Assembly: GCA_035531475.1 (NCBI GenBank)
Contig: DATKST010000052.1
Location: 133,659 to 197,658, forward strand
Reading direction: 5' to 3'
DNA: 64,000 nucleotides
Source of the DNA: CALCEB01 sp035531475
GTDB lineage: Bacteria; Acidobacteriota; Terriglobia; UBA7540
Below, one piece after another: positions 1 to 8,847 of this stretch. The translations under genes and the position numbers were made by a program. How positions within the stretch are numbered: the stretch's first letter is position 1; every line of letters begins with the position of its first letter. The notes below the pieces were generated by a model, which was given only the letters and a program-made list of their open reading frames with translations, was not told where the DNA came from and searched no databases.

Positions 1-941
1 CGCTGATCCGGCTGTTGAAGGGCACCAAGACCATGTATTTTGTTCAAGGCCACGGCGAGCGCAATCTGGACAGCGCGGACCGGTTCGGATACCAGAAATT
101 GAAGCAGAGCCTGGCCTCCGAGGATAGCGATGTCAAGACCCTCGTGCTGCTGCAGACCATGCAGATTCCCGCCGATTGTTCGCTGCTGGTTATCGCCGGG
201 CCGCAGAAGGATTATCTGCCTCAAGAGGTGGATCTGATTGAGAAATACGTCCAGGGCGGAGGCCGCGTTCTGTTCCTGCTGGATGCGGGAGTGGACATGC
301 CCAATCTGGCCAAACTTTTCCAGGATGAGAATGTGACGCTGGCCAACGACCTGGTGATCGATCAGAATCCGGTCTCACAAATCTTCGGTACCAATCCCAG
401 CATGCCACTCATCCTCAAGTACGGATCCAATCCGATCGTTCAACCGCTGCAACGGACGGCCACGCTGTTCCCCATCTCGCGATCGTTCGAAATCGGCAAG
501 GCGTACAAGCAGGGCGTCACCGTGGATTCGCTCTGCGAGACCTCGGCACAGAGTTATGGAGTGATGGGCTTCAACCTGCAAATGCGCGAAGTCTCATTCC
601 GGGCGGGCAAGGACATCAAGGGCCCGCTGACCGTGGCCGTGGCGGGTACGGTGAGCGCCGGACCGGGCGGGGGCAAAAAGGAAGGACGGTTTGTGGCGGT
701 GGGAACTTCGCTGCTGGCCTCGAACGCCTACTTGAACTTTCAGGGCAACCGCGATTTGGTGATGAACATGGTGGATTGGCTTGCCGCGAATGAAGACTTG
801 ATCTCCATCCGGCCCAAGCCCCAGGAGGCACAGCGCCTGAATCTCACGGGACGCCAGATGTCAGGATTGATGGTGCGCACCGCAGCCATCCCCCTGATCA
901 TCATCATCATTGGCATATTCGTTTGGTGGAGTCGGCGATGA
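1..941 (+). CDS. GldG-like ABC-transport auxiliary protein, 5' truncated
   Basis: The frame is open to the left edge, so the N-terminus is missing and the first TTG (15) is not a reliable start. The visible part begins like the GldG/DUF7088 extracytoplasmic domain (a 'YFVQGHGE' segment). It continues with an alpha/beta domain containing 'LLVIAGPQKDYLP' and 'GGRVLFLLDAG' and ends in one C-terminal transmembrane helix followed by Trp-Trp-Ser-Arg-Arg. In the family this is the periplasmic and membrane subunit that accompanies an ABC exporter linked to gliding or surface functions. The stop codon overlaps the next start (ATGA), so the two genes are translationally coupled. The transporter subunits are presumably upstream, outside the window. 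Confidence 0.7.
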   Translation, partial: LIRLLKGTKTMYFVQGHGERNLDSADRFGYQKLKQSLASEDSDVKTLVLLQTMQIPADCSLLVIAGPQKDYLPQEVDLIEKYVQGGGRVLFLLDAGVDMPNLAKLFQDENVTLANDLVIDQNPVSQIFGTNPSMPLILKYGSNPIVQPLQRTATLFPISRSFEIGKAYKQGVTVDSLCETSAQSYGVMGFNLQMREVSFRAGKDIKGPLTVAVAGTVSAGPGGGKKEGRFVAVGTSLLASNAYLNFQGNRDLVMNMVDWLAANEDLISIRPKPQEAQRLNLTGRQMSGLMVRTAAIPLIIIIIGIFVWWSRR

Positions 942-2272
942 ATAGGACCTACCTCAAGACCCTAGGGGCGATTGTGATTTTCGCGGCGCTTTTTGTGACC
1001 CTCACCCACTGGGACCAATGGCACAAAAAGAAGGCCAAGAGTTCCACGCCCGCTTCCCAATTGATTGCGCCGCTCAAGACCAGCGAAATCACCTCCTTCA
1101 CGCTGACGCCGCAGAATGGAAAGCCCATCACCTGCCAGCGGCAAGGGAAGCACTGGGTCATCGTCGCGCCCAGTAACATTGCTGCCAGCCAGGAGAAAGT
1201 CCGAAATTTCCTGCAGAGCCTGGCCACGACTGAGGTAAGTGAAGTGGTGGACCCGCATCCGGCCAGCGTCAAGGACTTCGGCCTGGACCCGGCCGCAGAG
1301 ACCATCGATGTCGCTTCCACGGGGAAACCGCAGAAGTTCACGCTTTTGCTCGGAGATATGACGCCGACGGGCGAAGGTGTCTACGCCCAGGTAGCGGGCA
1401 ACCCACAGGTGGTGGAGCTTCCCGAAACCGCGCATTCGGCCTTGGTGCAGACGCTCTTTGACCTGCGGGACACGCACGTGGTGACCCTCCCCGCCGATCA
1501 ACTTCAGAAGATCCAGGCAGAAGCCGGTCCCAACAGTTACACTTTAACCAAGAACCCGGAAGGGGTGTGGGAGCTCGATCTGCCTCCCGCCGTCCGCGCC
1601 GGTTCTTACTCCATCGAAACCATGGTGGATAAGCTGCGCACCGCCAATATGAGTGCCGTCGTCAGCGAGGACAAGAAGAATGACGCGCAGGATGGCTTCG
1701 AGAAACCGGCGCTGCGCCTGACGCTTACCGGTTCCGGGGGGACGCAAATTGTGGTTCTGGGCAAGAAGGACGGCGATGTTTACGACGCCATGAATTCAGG
1801 CCTGGACCCGGTCTTCACCGTCACCCAGGATTTTCTCACTCTGTTCCAGAAGAGCCCCGATGAGCTGCGCGAAAAGAAGCTGTGGTCCTGGGAGACTTAT
1901 GATGTGAAACACGTTGACATTCAAACCCCGAAAGACCGGTACGTGTTCGACAAACAGAACGGCCAGTGGAAGGAAACCTCGCCCCAATCGAAGGCGGTGG
2001 ATGCCGGCAAGATGGAAACGTTCCTCTCTGATCTAAACGACCTGCGCGCTGAGTCCTTTCCCAAAGCCAAGCCTGGCGACTTCACACCCTTCGGGCTGGA
2101 CAAAGCCGGGTACAGTATCAAGGTCACGTTCGGCGACAAGAACCAAACGGAAACGGTGAATCTGGCCCAGGCCAACGGCAGCCTCTACGCGCGGCGCTCG
2201 GATGACGTTTTGCCCAGCGAGATTTCCCAAAAAACGCTCGACTCCATCGTGAAGTCTCTGGGAAATCTCTAA
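938..2272 (+). CDS. DUF4340 domain-containing protein
   Basis: A 444-residue protein with an N-terminal membrane anchor (roughly residues 5-22). Repeated beta-rich modules follow, with phrases such as 'FTLTPQNGKPITCQRQGKHWVI' and 'DFGLDPAAETIDV' that are typical of DUF4340. In many genomes DUF4340 proteins follow GldG-like proteins as the last gene of the same ABC-type module, and that is the arrangement here. The start is taken at ATG 938, which overlaps the upstream stop by four bases; TTG 923 in the same frame is less likely. The molecular role of the family is unknown. Confidence 0.75.
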   Translation: MNRTYLKTLGAIVIFAALFVTLTHWDQWHKKKAKSSTPASQLIAPLKTSEITSFTLTPQNGKPITCQRQGKHWVIVAPSNIAASQEKVRNFLQSLATTEVSEVVDPHPASVKDFGLDPAAETIDVASTGKPQKFTLLLGDMTPTGEGVYAQVAGNPQVVELPETAHSALVQTLFDLRDTHVVTLPADQLQKIQAEAGPNSYTLTKNPEGVWELDLPPAVRAGSYSIETMVDKLRTANMSAVVSEDKKNDAQDGFEKPALRLTLTGSGGTQIVVLGKKDGDVYDAMNSGLDPVFTVTQDFLTLFQKSPDELREKKLWSWETYDVKHVDIQTPKDRYVFDKQNGQWKETSPQSKAVDAGKMETFLSDLNDLRAESFPKAKPGDFTPFGLDKAGYSIKVTFGDKNQTETVNLAQANGSLYARRSDDVLPSEISQKTLDSIVKSLGNL

Positions 2273-2307
2273 GTGCAGCGTTTCGTAAGTTCGCTCACGT
2301 ATTCTCG

Positions 2308-2485
2308 GGTAGTGTCTCAATTTGTTCCTTCATCGTCATTCCCGCGAAAGCGGGATTCCACTCCGAATATCGCAGTGGCATTCCGAACTCGTGCCGATAA
2401 AGGGGTTGTCCGGAGCATGGATTCCCGCCTTCGCGGGGATGACGGTGGCGAACAATGTCACAAAAATTCAAACTGAGACACTACC
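2308..2485. mobile_element. MITE-like element, copy 1 (178 bp)
   Basis: The ends are inverted repeats: GGTAGTGTCTCAATTTG at the left, and a right end whose reverse complement differs at one of 17 bases. TATTCTC occurs immediately outside both ends (2300-2306 next to a G, and 2486-2492), which looks like a target duplication. Inside are two facing copies of a REP-like motif (CCCGCGAAAGCGGG near 2340 and CCCGCCTTCGCGGGG near 2425). It contains no coding region, so any movement would depend on a transposase supplied elsewhere. It belongs with the copies at 7471, 17195, 27255 and 28213. Confidence 0.8.
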
Positions 2486-2499
2486 TATTCTCCGCGCCC

Positions 2500-2802
2500 C
2501 CTCACCCCCAGCCCCGATAGGCGTTAAAATAAGCGTTTCCGCTCCCGCTGAGCCGCGCTAGCGGCGATAGCATTTGGCCCACGGCGATTAGCCGTGGGGT
2601 AGAGTTCCCAAAATCCTGCCATAAGCCCCGTCAGGGGCGACATGATTCCCGCACATGATGGCGCCCCTGACGGGGCCTGGAAGCCTGCGCTCCCCTCTCT
2701 TCCCACGGCTTGCGCCGTGGGCCACGTGATGGCGCCCGCCAAGGCGGGCTTTGTCGTAGTTCCTGGCCCTTATTTTAACGCCTATGGGGGCTGGGGGTGA
2801 GG
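2500..2802. repeat. 303-bp dispersed palindromic repeat, copy 1
   Basis: The ends form a 34-bp inverted repeat (2500-2533 and 2769-2802) with one mismatch, centred on ATAGGCGTTAAAATAAG. Between them lie at least five hairpins: GCCGCGCTAGCGGC, CCCACGGCGATTAGCCGTGGG, CCCCGTCAGGGG, CCCACGGCTTGCGCCGTGGG and CCCGCCAAGGCGGG. A diverged copy lies at 4557-4850. It is non-coding and looks like a MITE or BIME-type element; no clear target duplication is visible. Confidence 0.75.
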
Positions 2803-2862
2803 CGTGCCAGTTGAAGGATGAAACAGTTATTTCCGAACGGGCCCTAAAGAGTACAGTCCGCT

Positions 2863-3585
2863 TCAGGCCGGTTTGCCCGGCGCCATAACCACCCGGGAAT
2901 CGCTGGCGCGGCACCCGTCTTCGCGGTCACGGTTCACGGCGCCACGGACATACTCACACAACGCGGGTCCGGGCCGAGGCTGAAGATTCATAGGAAAGAC
3001 GGGCTTCCGCCTGGCTTCGTCAAAATCAATTTCGGGCCACAAATCACGGCTCAGTTTCCCGCCTGCCACCACCAGCGCATCGGCAGACTGTAGCGCCCGC
3101 TGAGCCGACCATTTGAAATCTGTCTGCGAACTGTCCAATACCATCAGAAAGACCGAGGGCTTGATGAACTGCAGGATGCTGTTGCTCTCCACCATCACGT
3201 TTGTGGAATTCTTCAGAGCCTGGAAAAGCGCCGGCATGGCGTCTCCGAGTTGGCCGTCGCGGACGCGCAGCCAAAGGGATCGAGCCGCGCCCGCGGCGAG
3301 AAACCGGCAAGTATCGCTGCGACCCTCAGCGTTTGACTCCTCGCTGATTTCGAAGGCATGGCGGCGGGGCGCGCATTCGCAAGCGTGGCCGTCGCGCGAG
3401 CACACGCCGTGACCGTATTGGGTGATCTTCACCGCCGTCCAGCCGAGAGACGGCAACTCCTGGATGATCCCGGCCATCAGCGTGGTCTTGCCGATGTTCC
3501 GCGTGTGGCCACCAATGACGACGGTGGGCACTGGCAAGCTCACGGCCGCAGTTTTCCAATTGGGACCTGTTCCTTGCCGCTGCAA
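2863..3585 (-). CDS. MobB-like P-loop NTPase
   Basis: A 240-residue protein with a Walker A-like loop near residue 25 (GGHTRNIGKTT), directly followed by the 'LGWTAVKITQYGH' strand typical of MobB and related small GTP-binding proteins. A CxxDGHxCxC segment downstream could bind metal. MobB assists molybdenum-cofactor guanylation, but this protein is only MobB-like and no other Mo-cofactor genes are nearby. It starts with TTG at 3585, one base after the stop of the upstream dehydrogenase, so it is the last gene of the leftward operon. A GTG start shortly before the P-loop is an alternative. Confidence 0.6.
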   Translation of the reverse strand: MQRQGTGPNWKTAAVSLPVPTVVIGGHTRNIGKTTLMAGIIQELPSLGWTAVKITQYGHGVCSRDGHACECAPRRHAFEISEESNAEGRSDTCRFLAAGAARSLWLRVRDGQLGDAMPALFQALKNSTNVMVESNSILQFIKPSVFLMVLDSSQTDFKWSAQRALQSADALVVAGGKLSRDLWPEIDFDEARRKPVFPMNLQPRPGPALCEYVRGAVNRDREDGCRASDSRVVMAPGKPA

Positions 3586-3586
3586 A

Positions 3587-4504
3587 TCAACCTCCGTGCT
3601 CGGCGCCGGCGGCTGTGGCGCGCACCTTCACGCCCGCCAATTCCTCAAGGAAGGTGATGACCGCCGCGTAATCGAGATCGCCCTTGCCCTGCGCCTTGGC
3701 GGCTCCGTAGACCTCCTTCACGGCAGCGGCGGTGGGCATGGGAACGCCCTGGGCGTAAGCCGACTCCATGGCCAGCTCCAGATCCTTGTGCATCAGCTTC
3801 AGCGGAAAGTAAGGCGTGAAGTCTCCTTTGAAGATGAAGGGGGCTTTGAAGTCCGTGAGGGTGGCGCGGGCCATGCTGGATTGAATGATTTCCAGCATGG
3901 TTTCGGGCTTGACTCCGCCCTTTGTGGCGAGCACAAACCCTTCACAGAAGACTTCCACCATGGTGGCCTGGATGGCATTCTGGGCGAGCTTGGCGGCCAG
4001 GCCGGCGCCGTTCGCGCCGCAGTGGATGTGCTTTTTGCCGAGCAACTGCAGCACCGGCCTCACGCGGTCCAGCGCGGAACGCTCGCCGCCGATCATGAAG
4101 GTCAGCTCGCCGGCCAGCGCGCCGTGTTTGCTGCCCGTCACCGGAGCGTCCAGCATCTGCGCGCCCTTGGCCGCGAGGTGGCAGGCGAACTTGCGGCTGG
4201 CCACCGGACTGATGGTGCTGGAATCAACGAGCACGGCGCCGGAGCGAACGCTTTGTAGGATGCCGTCCTTGCCTAGAAGCACTTCCTCCATCGCCGCCGT
4301 GTCACTGACGATGCTCATGACGATATCCGCTTCCCGCACGGCTTCGGCGGGGCTTGATGCAACACGCGCCCCGGCTTTCTCCAACGGCTCGGCCTTACTC
4401 TGCGTGCGATTGTAGACGGTCAAGCGGTGCCCCGCTTTGAGCAGGTTCAGCGCCATCGGCTGTCCCATGATTCCCAACCCAATGAAACCGATCGATTCGG
4501 CCAT
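3587..4504 (-). CDS. NAD(P)-dependent beta-hydroxyacid dehydrogenase (tartronate-semialdehyde reductase-like)
   Basis: A 305-residue enzyme with the N-terminal Rossmann signature GFIGLGIMGQPMALNL and the all-alpha C-terminal domain of the 3-hydroxyisobutyrate dehydrogenase/GarR family. The 'DAPVTGSKHGALAGEL' substrate-loop segment and the catalytic lysine region 'AKLAQNAI' (usually NK/QN in the family) are visible. GarR-type members reduce tartronate semialdehyde to D-glycerate. The glycerate 2-kinase and hydroxypyruvate reductase upstream on the same strand favour that substrate over hydroxyisobutyrate. The kinase is 431 bp upstream, separated by a repeat element. Confidence 0.85.
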   Translation of the reverse strand: MAESIGFIGLGIMGQPMALNLLKAGHRLTVYNRTQSKAEPLEKAGARVASSPAEAVREADIVMSIVSDTAAMEEVLLGKDGILQSVRSGAVLVDSSTISPVASRKFACHLAAKGAQMLDAPVTGSKHGALAGELTFMIGGERSALDRVRPVLQLLGKKHIHCGANGAGLAAKLAQNAIQATMVEVFCEGFVLATKGGVKPETMLEIIQSSMARATLTDFKAPFIFKGDFTPYFPLKLMHKDLELAMESAYAQGVPMPTAAAVKEVYGAAKAQGKGDLDYAAVITFLEELAGVKVRATAAGAEHGG

Positions 4505-4556
4505 GCGTCCTCCCGATCTGTGAAATAGTCAGTTCGAAAATAACGGCACATCGTCC

Positions 4557-4850
4557 AAGCAGACCCCGATATGCGCTAAAATAAGGGTTTGCGAATCCCT
4601 GAGCCGCGCTAGCGGCGATAGCATTTGGCCCACGGCGATTAGCCGTGGGGTAGAGTTCCCAAAATCCTGCCATGAGCCCCGATAGGGGCGACATGATTCC
4701 CGCACATGATGCCGCCCCTGACGGGGCCTGGAAGCCTGCGCCCTCCTCTTTTCCCACGGCTTGCGCCGTGGGCCATACGATGACGCCCGCCAAAGCGGGC
4801 TTTGCCGTCGTTCCAGGCCCTAAATTTAACGCCTATGAACCCGGGCCCTT
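4557..4850. repeat. Dispersed palindromic repeat, copy 2
   Basis: Closely similar to 2500-2802 over the central 230 bp, including the same series of hairpins in the same order. The left end keeps GCTAAAATAAG and the right end keeps TTTAACGCCTAT, but the outer 15 bp have diverged. The copy fills most of the gap between the glycerate kinase and the tartronate-semialdehyde-reductase-like gene, so it is probably transcribed as part of that operon. Confidence 0.7.
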
Positions 4851-4935
4851 CACCCCCCGCTCCGCAGCTCCCACTCCCCGCTTGCGGGAATGGAGCCAGG
4901 GCAAGGGGTCCAACTTTCCACGGCATGGATGAGCC

Positions 4936-6288
4936 TCAGCCATGATTGAAGTCCAGCAACAGCCGCAGGTCACGAACATTGTTGTCCGTGAATCCTGTCT
5001 CGATGGTGTCGCCCAACGTCCGGAAGAAATGGTAGGAGTCGCTTTCCGCGAGAAAGGCGGCCGGGTCCATGCCCAGAGCCGCCGCTCGCCTCATGGTGTT
5101 GCCGTCCGCCACCGCGCCGCTGCTTGGGCTGTTGCCGTCGCGGCCGTCGGTCCCCGCGCTCAAGACGACACGCGATTGACCGGAAATCCTTCCTGCCGCG
5201 TAGAGGACATAAGCCTGATTGCGCCCTCCCAATCCACGGCCTGTCACCGGACAGGTGACCTCACCGCCCGCCACCAGGCAAACCGGCTTTCCCGGATGCT
5301 TCGCGGCCAGCCGCTTGAGTGATTCCAGATTCTGGTCCGCGACCTCCCGGTAATCGCCATCTTGCAAGCCCGAATCCGCTTCGCATTCAAACTTGAAGCC
5401 GCCGGCAATCTCCTTTGCGGCTTGCACGGCGCCGGCATTTGAAAGCAGGCAAAACGTTTTCGACTGGGCAAAGCGCTTGTCCCCCGGCTTGGGAGTTTCC
5501 TGCAAAGTTTTTTCTGTAAATTGGCGGCGGATCCGCGCGGGAAACTTTTCGGCCAGTTGAAACTGATCCGCAATCGCGTAGCATTCGCCGGTGGTGGATT
5601 CGTCAGGCACAGTCGGTCCAGAAGCCACCATCGAGGAGAAATCAGCGGGGACGTCCGAAATATAAATGGTGAGTTGCCGGGCAGGACTTGCGGCCAATGC
5701 CAGCCGTCCGCCCTTGACCGCGGAAAGATGCTTGCGGAGGACGTTCATCCGTTCGATGGGCAAGGTGCCGGTGACCAGCACGCGATTGAAATCCACAAGG
5801 TCGGTCAGAGTGACGGTGTCATCGAGCGGCTTTTCCAGCATTGCCGATCCGCCGCCCGAAACCAGAAAGATCACAAGGTCCGCGTTGGTCAAAGCATCTA
5901 CCAGATGCAACGCCGCGTCAGCTCCCGCCAGGCTGCCGGACGTAGGGTGCGGATGTCCGCCCACGAAATACTGAAACCGTTCGAGTCTCCGTGTTGGCCC
6001 AGCGGGAGAGATCACGATTCCGGCGTCAATCCCACCGCCCAAAATTTCTGCCAGCGCCGCCGCCATGCTGTTTGCAGCCTTGCCGAAGGCGATCACGCGT
6101 GGCGGCCTCAGAATTTTCCAGGCCACATCCCCGGCGGTGAGCGTCCCCTCGGAGAAGTCCACCTTGTGCAGCATCGCCCGATAGACGTCGAGCCGTGTCA
6201 AGGTCTCCATGAAGATTGCTTGAACCATCTGCCGCCCTTTGACATACAGAGGGCTGGCGGCTGAAACCGGTGCTTGATGAATTGCCAT
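4936..6288 (-). CDS. Glycerate 2-kinase (MOFRL/DUF4147 family)
   Basis: Two-domain kinase of about 450 residues. The N-terminal DUF4147 domain carries 'FGKAANSMAAAL', 'SGGGSAM' (phosphate-binding loop) and 'RKHLSAVKGGRLA'. The C-terminal MOFRL domain carries 'GRGLGGRNQAYVL' and 'AGTDGRDGNSPSSGAV'. The family converts D-glycerate to 2-phosphoglycerate with ATP in the cytoplasm. The frame is open to 6339, but ATG 6288 gives the usual N-terminus. With its two dehydrogenase neighbours it forms a route from hydroxypyruvate, glyoxylate or tartronate semialdehyde through glycerate into lower glycolysis. Confidence 0.88.
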   Translation of the reverse strand: MAIHQAPVSAASPLYVKGRQMVQAIFMETLTRLDVYRAMLHKVDFSEGTLTAGDVAWKILRPPRVIAFGKAANSMAAALAEILGGGIDAGIVISPAGPTRRLERFQYFVGGHPHPTSGSLAGADAALHLVDALTNADLVIFLVSGGGSAMLEKPLDDTVTLTDLVDFNRVLVTGTLPIERMNVLRKHLSAVKGGRLALAASPARQLTIYISDVPADFSSMVASGPTVPDESTTGECYAIADQFQLAEKFPARIRRQFTEKTLQETPKPGDKRFAQSKTFCLLSNAGAVQAAKEIAGGFKFECEADSGLQDGDYREVADQNLESLKRLAAKHPGKPVCLVAGGEVTCPVTGRGLGGRNQAYVLYAAGRISGQSRVVLSAGTDGRDGNSPSSGAVADGNTMRRAAALGMDPAAFLAESDSYHFFRTLGDTIETGFTDNNVRDLRLLLDFNHG

Positions 6289-6373
6289 CTTGTTGAATAG
6301 TCCCCCCATCATTATTGGAGACGTTCGCATTAAACGCAAGCGCCCGTGGCGATTGTCCGCAGACGGTGGGGCA

Positions 6374-6433
6374 ACCCTGGCGGGCGCCCGTCATTCGAGG
6401 CACCACGGAAAGCGGGCGGGCACCCGCCAGGGT
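6374..6433 (-). terminator. Long inverted repeat downstream of the reductase gene
   Basis: ACCCTGGCGGGCGCCCG (6374-6390) pairs with 6417-6433 with one mismatch across a 26-nt loop. It begins 10 bp after the stop of the hydroxyacid dehydrogenase. There is no U-tract, so it may be a REP-type mRNA-stabilising hairpin rather than an intrinsic terminator. Confidence 0.4.
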
Positions 6434-6442
6434 CGCCTACTG

Positions 6443-7420
6443 TCATCCGTAGATTTCTGGATTCACCACATTGGGCGGGCGGCGGCCTTGAAGCGCGGCG
6501 AGCATGTTTTCCGCCGCCAAACTCGCCATCTTGAAGCGCGTTGCGGCGGTGGCGCTGCCCACGTGCGGCGTCAGGACGACGTTCGGCAGCTTCAGCAGTG
6601 CGGGATGGACGCGCGGTTCGTGCTCAAAGACGTCAAGGCCCGCGCCGGCTAGTCTGCCGGCCTCAAGCGCCTCCACCAGGGCTTGTTCATCCACCACATT
6701 GCCGCGCGCCGTGTTGATCAGGAATGCCGACCGTTTCATCAGGGCAAGCTCGGCCTTGCCGATGCGGTGATGAGTTTCAGGGGTCAGAGGAAAGTGCAAA
6801 CTCAGGAAATCGGATTCGCGGAGCAGCGTTTCCTGGCCCACAAATTCCGCCCCCATCTCGTGCTCGACGCCTGGGTCAACGCGATGGCGGGAATGATAAA
6901 GGATGCGCATGGAAAATCCGCGTGCGCGCCGGGCCAGGGCCCGGCCAATGTTGCCGAGGCCGTAGATGCCGAGCGTCTGGTGATGAATATCGCTGCCCCA
7001 GAGCAGGCTCCAGGACCATTGTTTCCAGTCGCCATGTCGAATGGCGCCGTCACCTTCCACCACGCGCCGCGCCACGGCGAGCAGCAGAGCGAAGGCCAGG
7101 TCGGCCGTGGTTTCTTCCAAGACGCCGCCGGTGTTGGTGACAGGGATTCGCCGCGCGCTGCACGCCGCAACGTCCACATTGTCGTAGCCAACGCCGGCAT
7201 TGGCCACCACGCGCAATTCTGGCGCTGCATTTAGCACCCGGGCCGTCACCCTCGCGCCTGCCAGCAGCAACCCTTCAATGTGATGCTCACTTAGAACGCG
7301 AGTTAACTCTTCTTCGGTGAGGGACGTGTCCTCCGAGTGAGATTCCACCTGGCAATCCGCGGCGAGGCGCTGGACCACGGCTTCCGGCATGGGCCGGGTG
7401 ATGAAGACTTTGGGTTTCAT
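6443..7420 (-). CDS. D-2-hydroxyacid dehydrogenase (glyoxylate/hydroxypyruvate reductase)
   Basis: A 325-residue protein with the NAD-binding fingerprint GIYGLGNIGRALA and the catalytic triad segments of the family: Arg in 'FLINTARGNVVDE', Glu in 'HEPRVHPAL' and His in 'LTPHVGSAT'. Members reduce glyoxylate or hydroxypyruvate to glycolate or D-glycerate. The frame is open to 7483, but ATG 7420 is preceded by GGAGAG nine bases upstream and matches the usual 'MKPKVFITRP' N-terminus. It is the first gene of the leftward glycerate cluster, 154 bp ahead of the kinase. Confidence 0.88.
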   Translation of the reverse strand: MKPKVFITRPMPEAVVQRLAADCQVESHSEDTSLTEEELTRVLSEHHIEGLLLAGARVTARVLNAAPELRVVANAGVGYDNVDVAACSARRIPVTNTGGVLEETTADLAFALLLAVARRVVEGDGAIRHGDWKQWSWSLLWGSDIHHQTLGIYGLGNIGRALARRARGFSMRILYHSRHRVDPGVEHEMGAEFVGQETLLRESDFLSLHFPLTPETHHRIGKAELALMKRSAFLINTARGNVVDEQALVEALEAGRLAGAGLDVFEHEPRVHPALLKLPNVVLTPHVGSATAATRFKMASLAAENMLAALQGRRPPNVVNPEIYG

Positions 7421-7470
7421 CCGGTTGAGTCTCTCCAAGAAATTTGAAATGTCCTCGAAAATCAGAATTA

Positions 7471-7501
7471 GGCAGTGGCGCAACCAAACTGCGCCACGAC
7501 C
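7471..7501. mobile_element. Minimal MITE, copy 2 (31 bp)
   Basis: The sequence is little more than two facing terminal repeats: GGCAGTGGCGCAA, then AACTGCGCCACGACC. It is flanked by a perfect 8-bp direct repeat, CAGAATTA (7463-7470 and 7502-7509). The ends match those of the copies at 28213 and 27255. It lies between the M28 peptidase and the reductase gene. Confidence 0.7.
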
Positions 7502-7547
7502 CAGAATTAACGAACGGTGACTTCAATCTGGCCGGACGGTATCCAGA

Positions 7548-8465
7548 TTAATTCATTGTTTGATCCAGGACCATGAGATAAGCTGCCACCAGCCGGTAGT
7601 TCTCGTTGTAATAGCCCATATTGATGGCTGACATTTGGTCTTTCCGGCTATGGATGATGCCCAAAGTCTTTTGTGTCAGGGAGTGAATCGTGATCGTGGG
7701 CAGGTGACGCCGGCGGAACGACTCCGCATCATCGGTCCCAACCCGTTCGACGTTGACGATGGGCAATGTGAAGCCAAGTGTCCGCGCGGTCAGGAAGAGC
7801 TTGCGAAGCAATAGAGGATTCGCATGATGCGCCCAAACTTCGGCGACATTCAGCCCCAGACATTCCAGGTTCACCATGGCCCGAATCCGGGACTGTTGCT
7901 TCCAGCTTAAATGCGAGACGTAATATCGTGACCCGATCAGACCTTTCTCTTCATTGGAAAATCCGATAAACAGGAAAGTGTGACGAGGCGGAGTTTTTGA
8001 AAACGACTGAAAGAGAGTGGGCAGGAGCGAGGCACCACTCCAGTCGTCCACCACTCCCTGGCCGCGGCTCACATAATCGAAGTGGCCTCCCACGATAATC
8101 TCCGAGGGAGAAATGCCGGGAAGCCTGCAAACGACATCCGGCGGTTGATCCCTGCCGATTCCGACCGTTGTTAAATTTGTTTTTGAGCAACCCGCCTGGG
8201 AAAAAATGGTTCTTAACCTACTTTCACGGTCCAGATTGGTTCCCTGGAATTGTCCAAGCCTTTTTTCGAGGACCGGCACGGGGATAAAGTCCGTGTTTGA
8301 AGTAACGAAGGGCGGTGGACTTACAGTTTTGGGAGTGGCGGAAGGGGCGTTCTGCGCCAACGCGGGCTTTCCGAATAACACCCAAATCAAAGAAAGGAGA
8401 AGCCATCGGCGGCATTGGAAGTTCCGGCCTCCGCCCGTTATGCGGCAATGGAGGCTTCGGTTCAA
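7548..8465 (-). CDS. Exported M28-family zinc peptidase
   Basis: The C-terminal 220 residues form an M28 aminopeptidase domain. Likely zinc ligands are in 'GGHFDYVS' (His), 'VDDWSGA' (bridging Asp), 'SNEEKGL' (Glu pair), 'NLECLGL' and 'TITIHSL' (His). An N-terminal Arg-Arg-Trp-Leu-Leu-Leu hydrophobic stretch ending in 'PALAQ' is a signal peptide, so the enzyme is probably periplasmic or secreted. The frame stays open upstream through the tRNA-Ser gene, which cannot be coding. TTG 8465 or 8468 is the best available start, and a TATAAT box lies just before it. The start is uncertain. Confidence 0.7.
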   Translation of the reverse strand: MNRSLHCRITGGGRNFQCRRWLLLSLIWVLFGKPALAQNAPSATPKTVSPPPFVTSNTDFIPVPVLEKRLGQFQGTNLDRESRLRTIFSQAGCSKTNLTTVGIGRDQPPDVVCRLPGISPSEIIVGGHFDYVSRGQGVVDDWSGASLLPTLFQSFSKTPPRHTFLFIGFSNEEKGLIGSRYYVSHLSWKQQSRIRAMVNLECLGLNVAEVWAHHANPLLLRKLFLTARTLGFTLPIVNVERVGTDDAESFRRRHLPTITIHSLTQKTLGIIHSRKDQMSAINMGYYNENYRLVAAYLMVLDQTMN

Positions 8466-8505
8466 CAAATTATACAGTGCGCAATCAGTCGGCGGCCTTC
8501 CAAGA

Positions 8506-8560
8506 CTGTAGCGCCAGTCTGTGACCGGCGCATTTCGCCGCTCATGGAGCGGCGCTACAG
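8506..8560. repeat. Hairpin related to the MITE core
   Basis: CTGTAGCGCCAGTCTGTGACCGGCG faces a second arm ending GGCGCTACAG. The motif resembles the hairpin core CTGTAGCGGCGGTCTCTGACCG of the elements at 17195 and 28213, but neither the GGTAGTGG ends nor a target duplication is present here. Confidence 0.45.
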
Positions 8561-8740
8561 CGAATGATCGCCGCCGACTTACTTCGTTGTGTATTGCCCG
8601 AAGTCTCAGGAAAGAGATTTGTCCCCAAAGCCGGATGTTACTTCGTTTTGTCAATTGCACGGCGCCTAAGCCTAACCGGGAGTGGCAGAGCCCCGCGAGA
8701 TCGAATGAAGCGCGCTGCGGTCCATCCGGGTATTCCCTTA

Positions 8741-8749
8741 TGCTAGAAT
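8741..8749 (+). promoter_or_regulatory. Extended -10 promoter of tRNA-Ser
   Basis: TGCTAGAAT fits an extended -10 element (TGn followed by TAGAAT). It ends nine bases before the mature tRNA 5' end, a usual distance for a tRNA transcript start. No good -35 hexamer is visible. Confidence 0.5.
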
Positions 8750-8757
8750 GAAAAGCG

Positions 8758-8847
8758 GGAGGGATGGGTGAGTGGTTGAAACCGGCGGTCTTGAAAACCG
8801 TTAGTCCCGAAAGGGGCTCGGGGGTTCGAATCCCTCTCCCTCCGCCA
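8758..8847 (+). tRNA. tRNA-Ser (anticodon TGA)
   Basis: A complete class II cloverleaf. Acceptor GGAGGGA pairs with TCCCTCC, the anticodon loop is CTTGAAA (anticodon TGA, reading UCA), a long variable arm is present, and the T loop is TTCGAAT. The 3' CCA is encoded (8845-8847). Confidence 0.95.
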
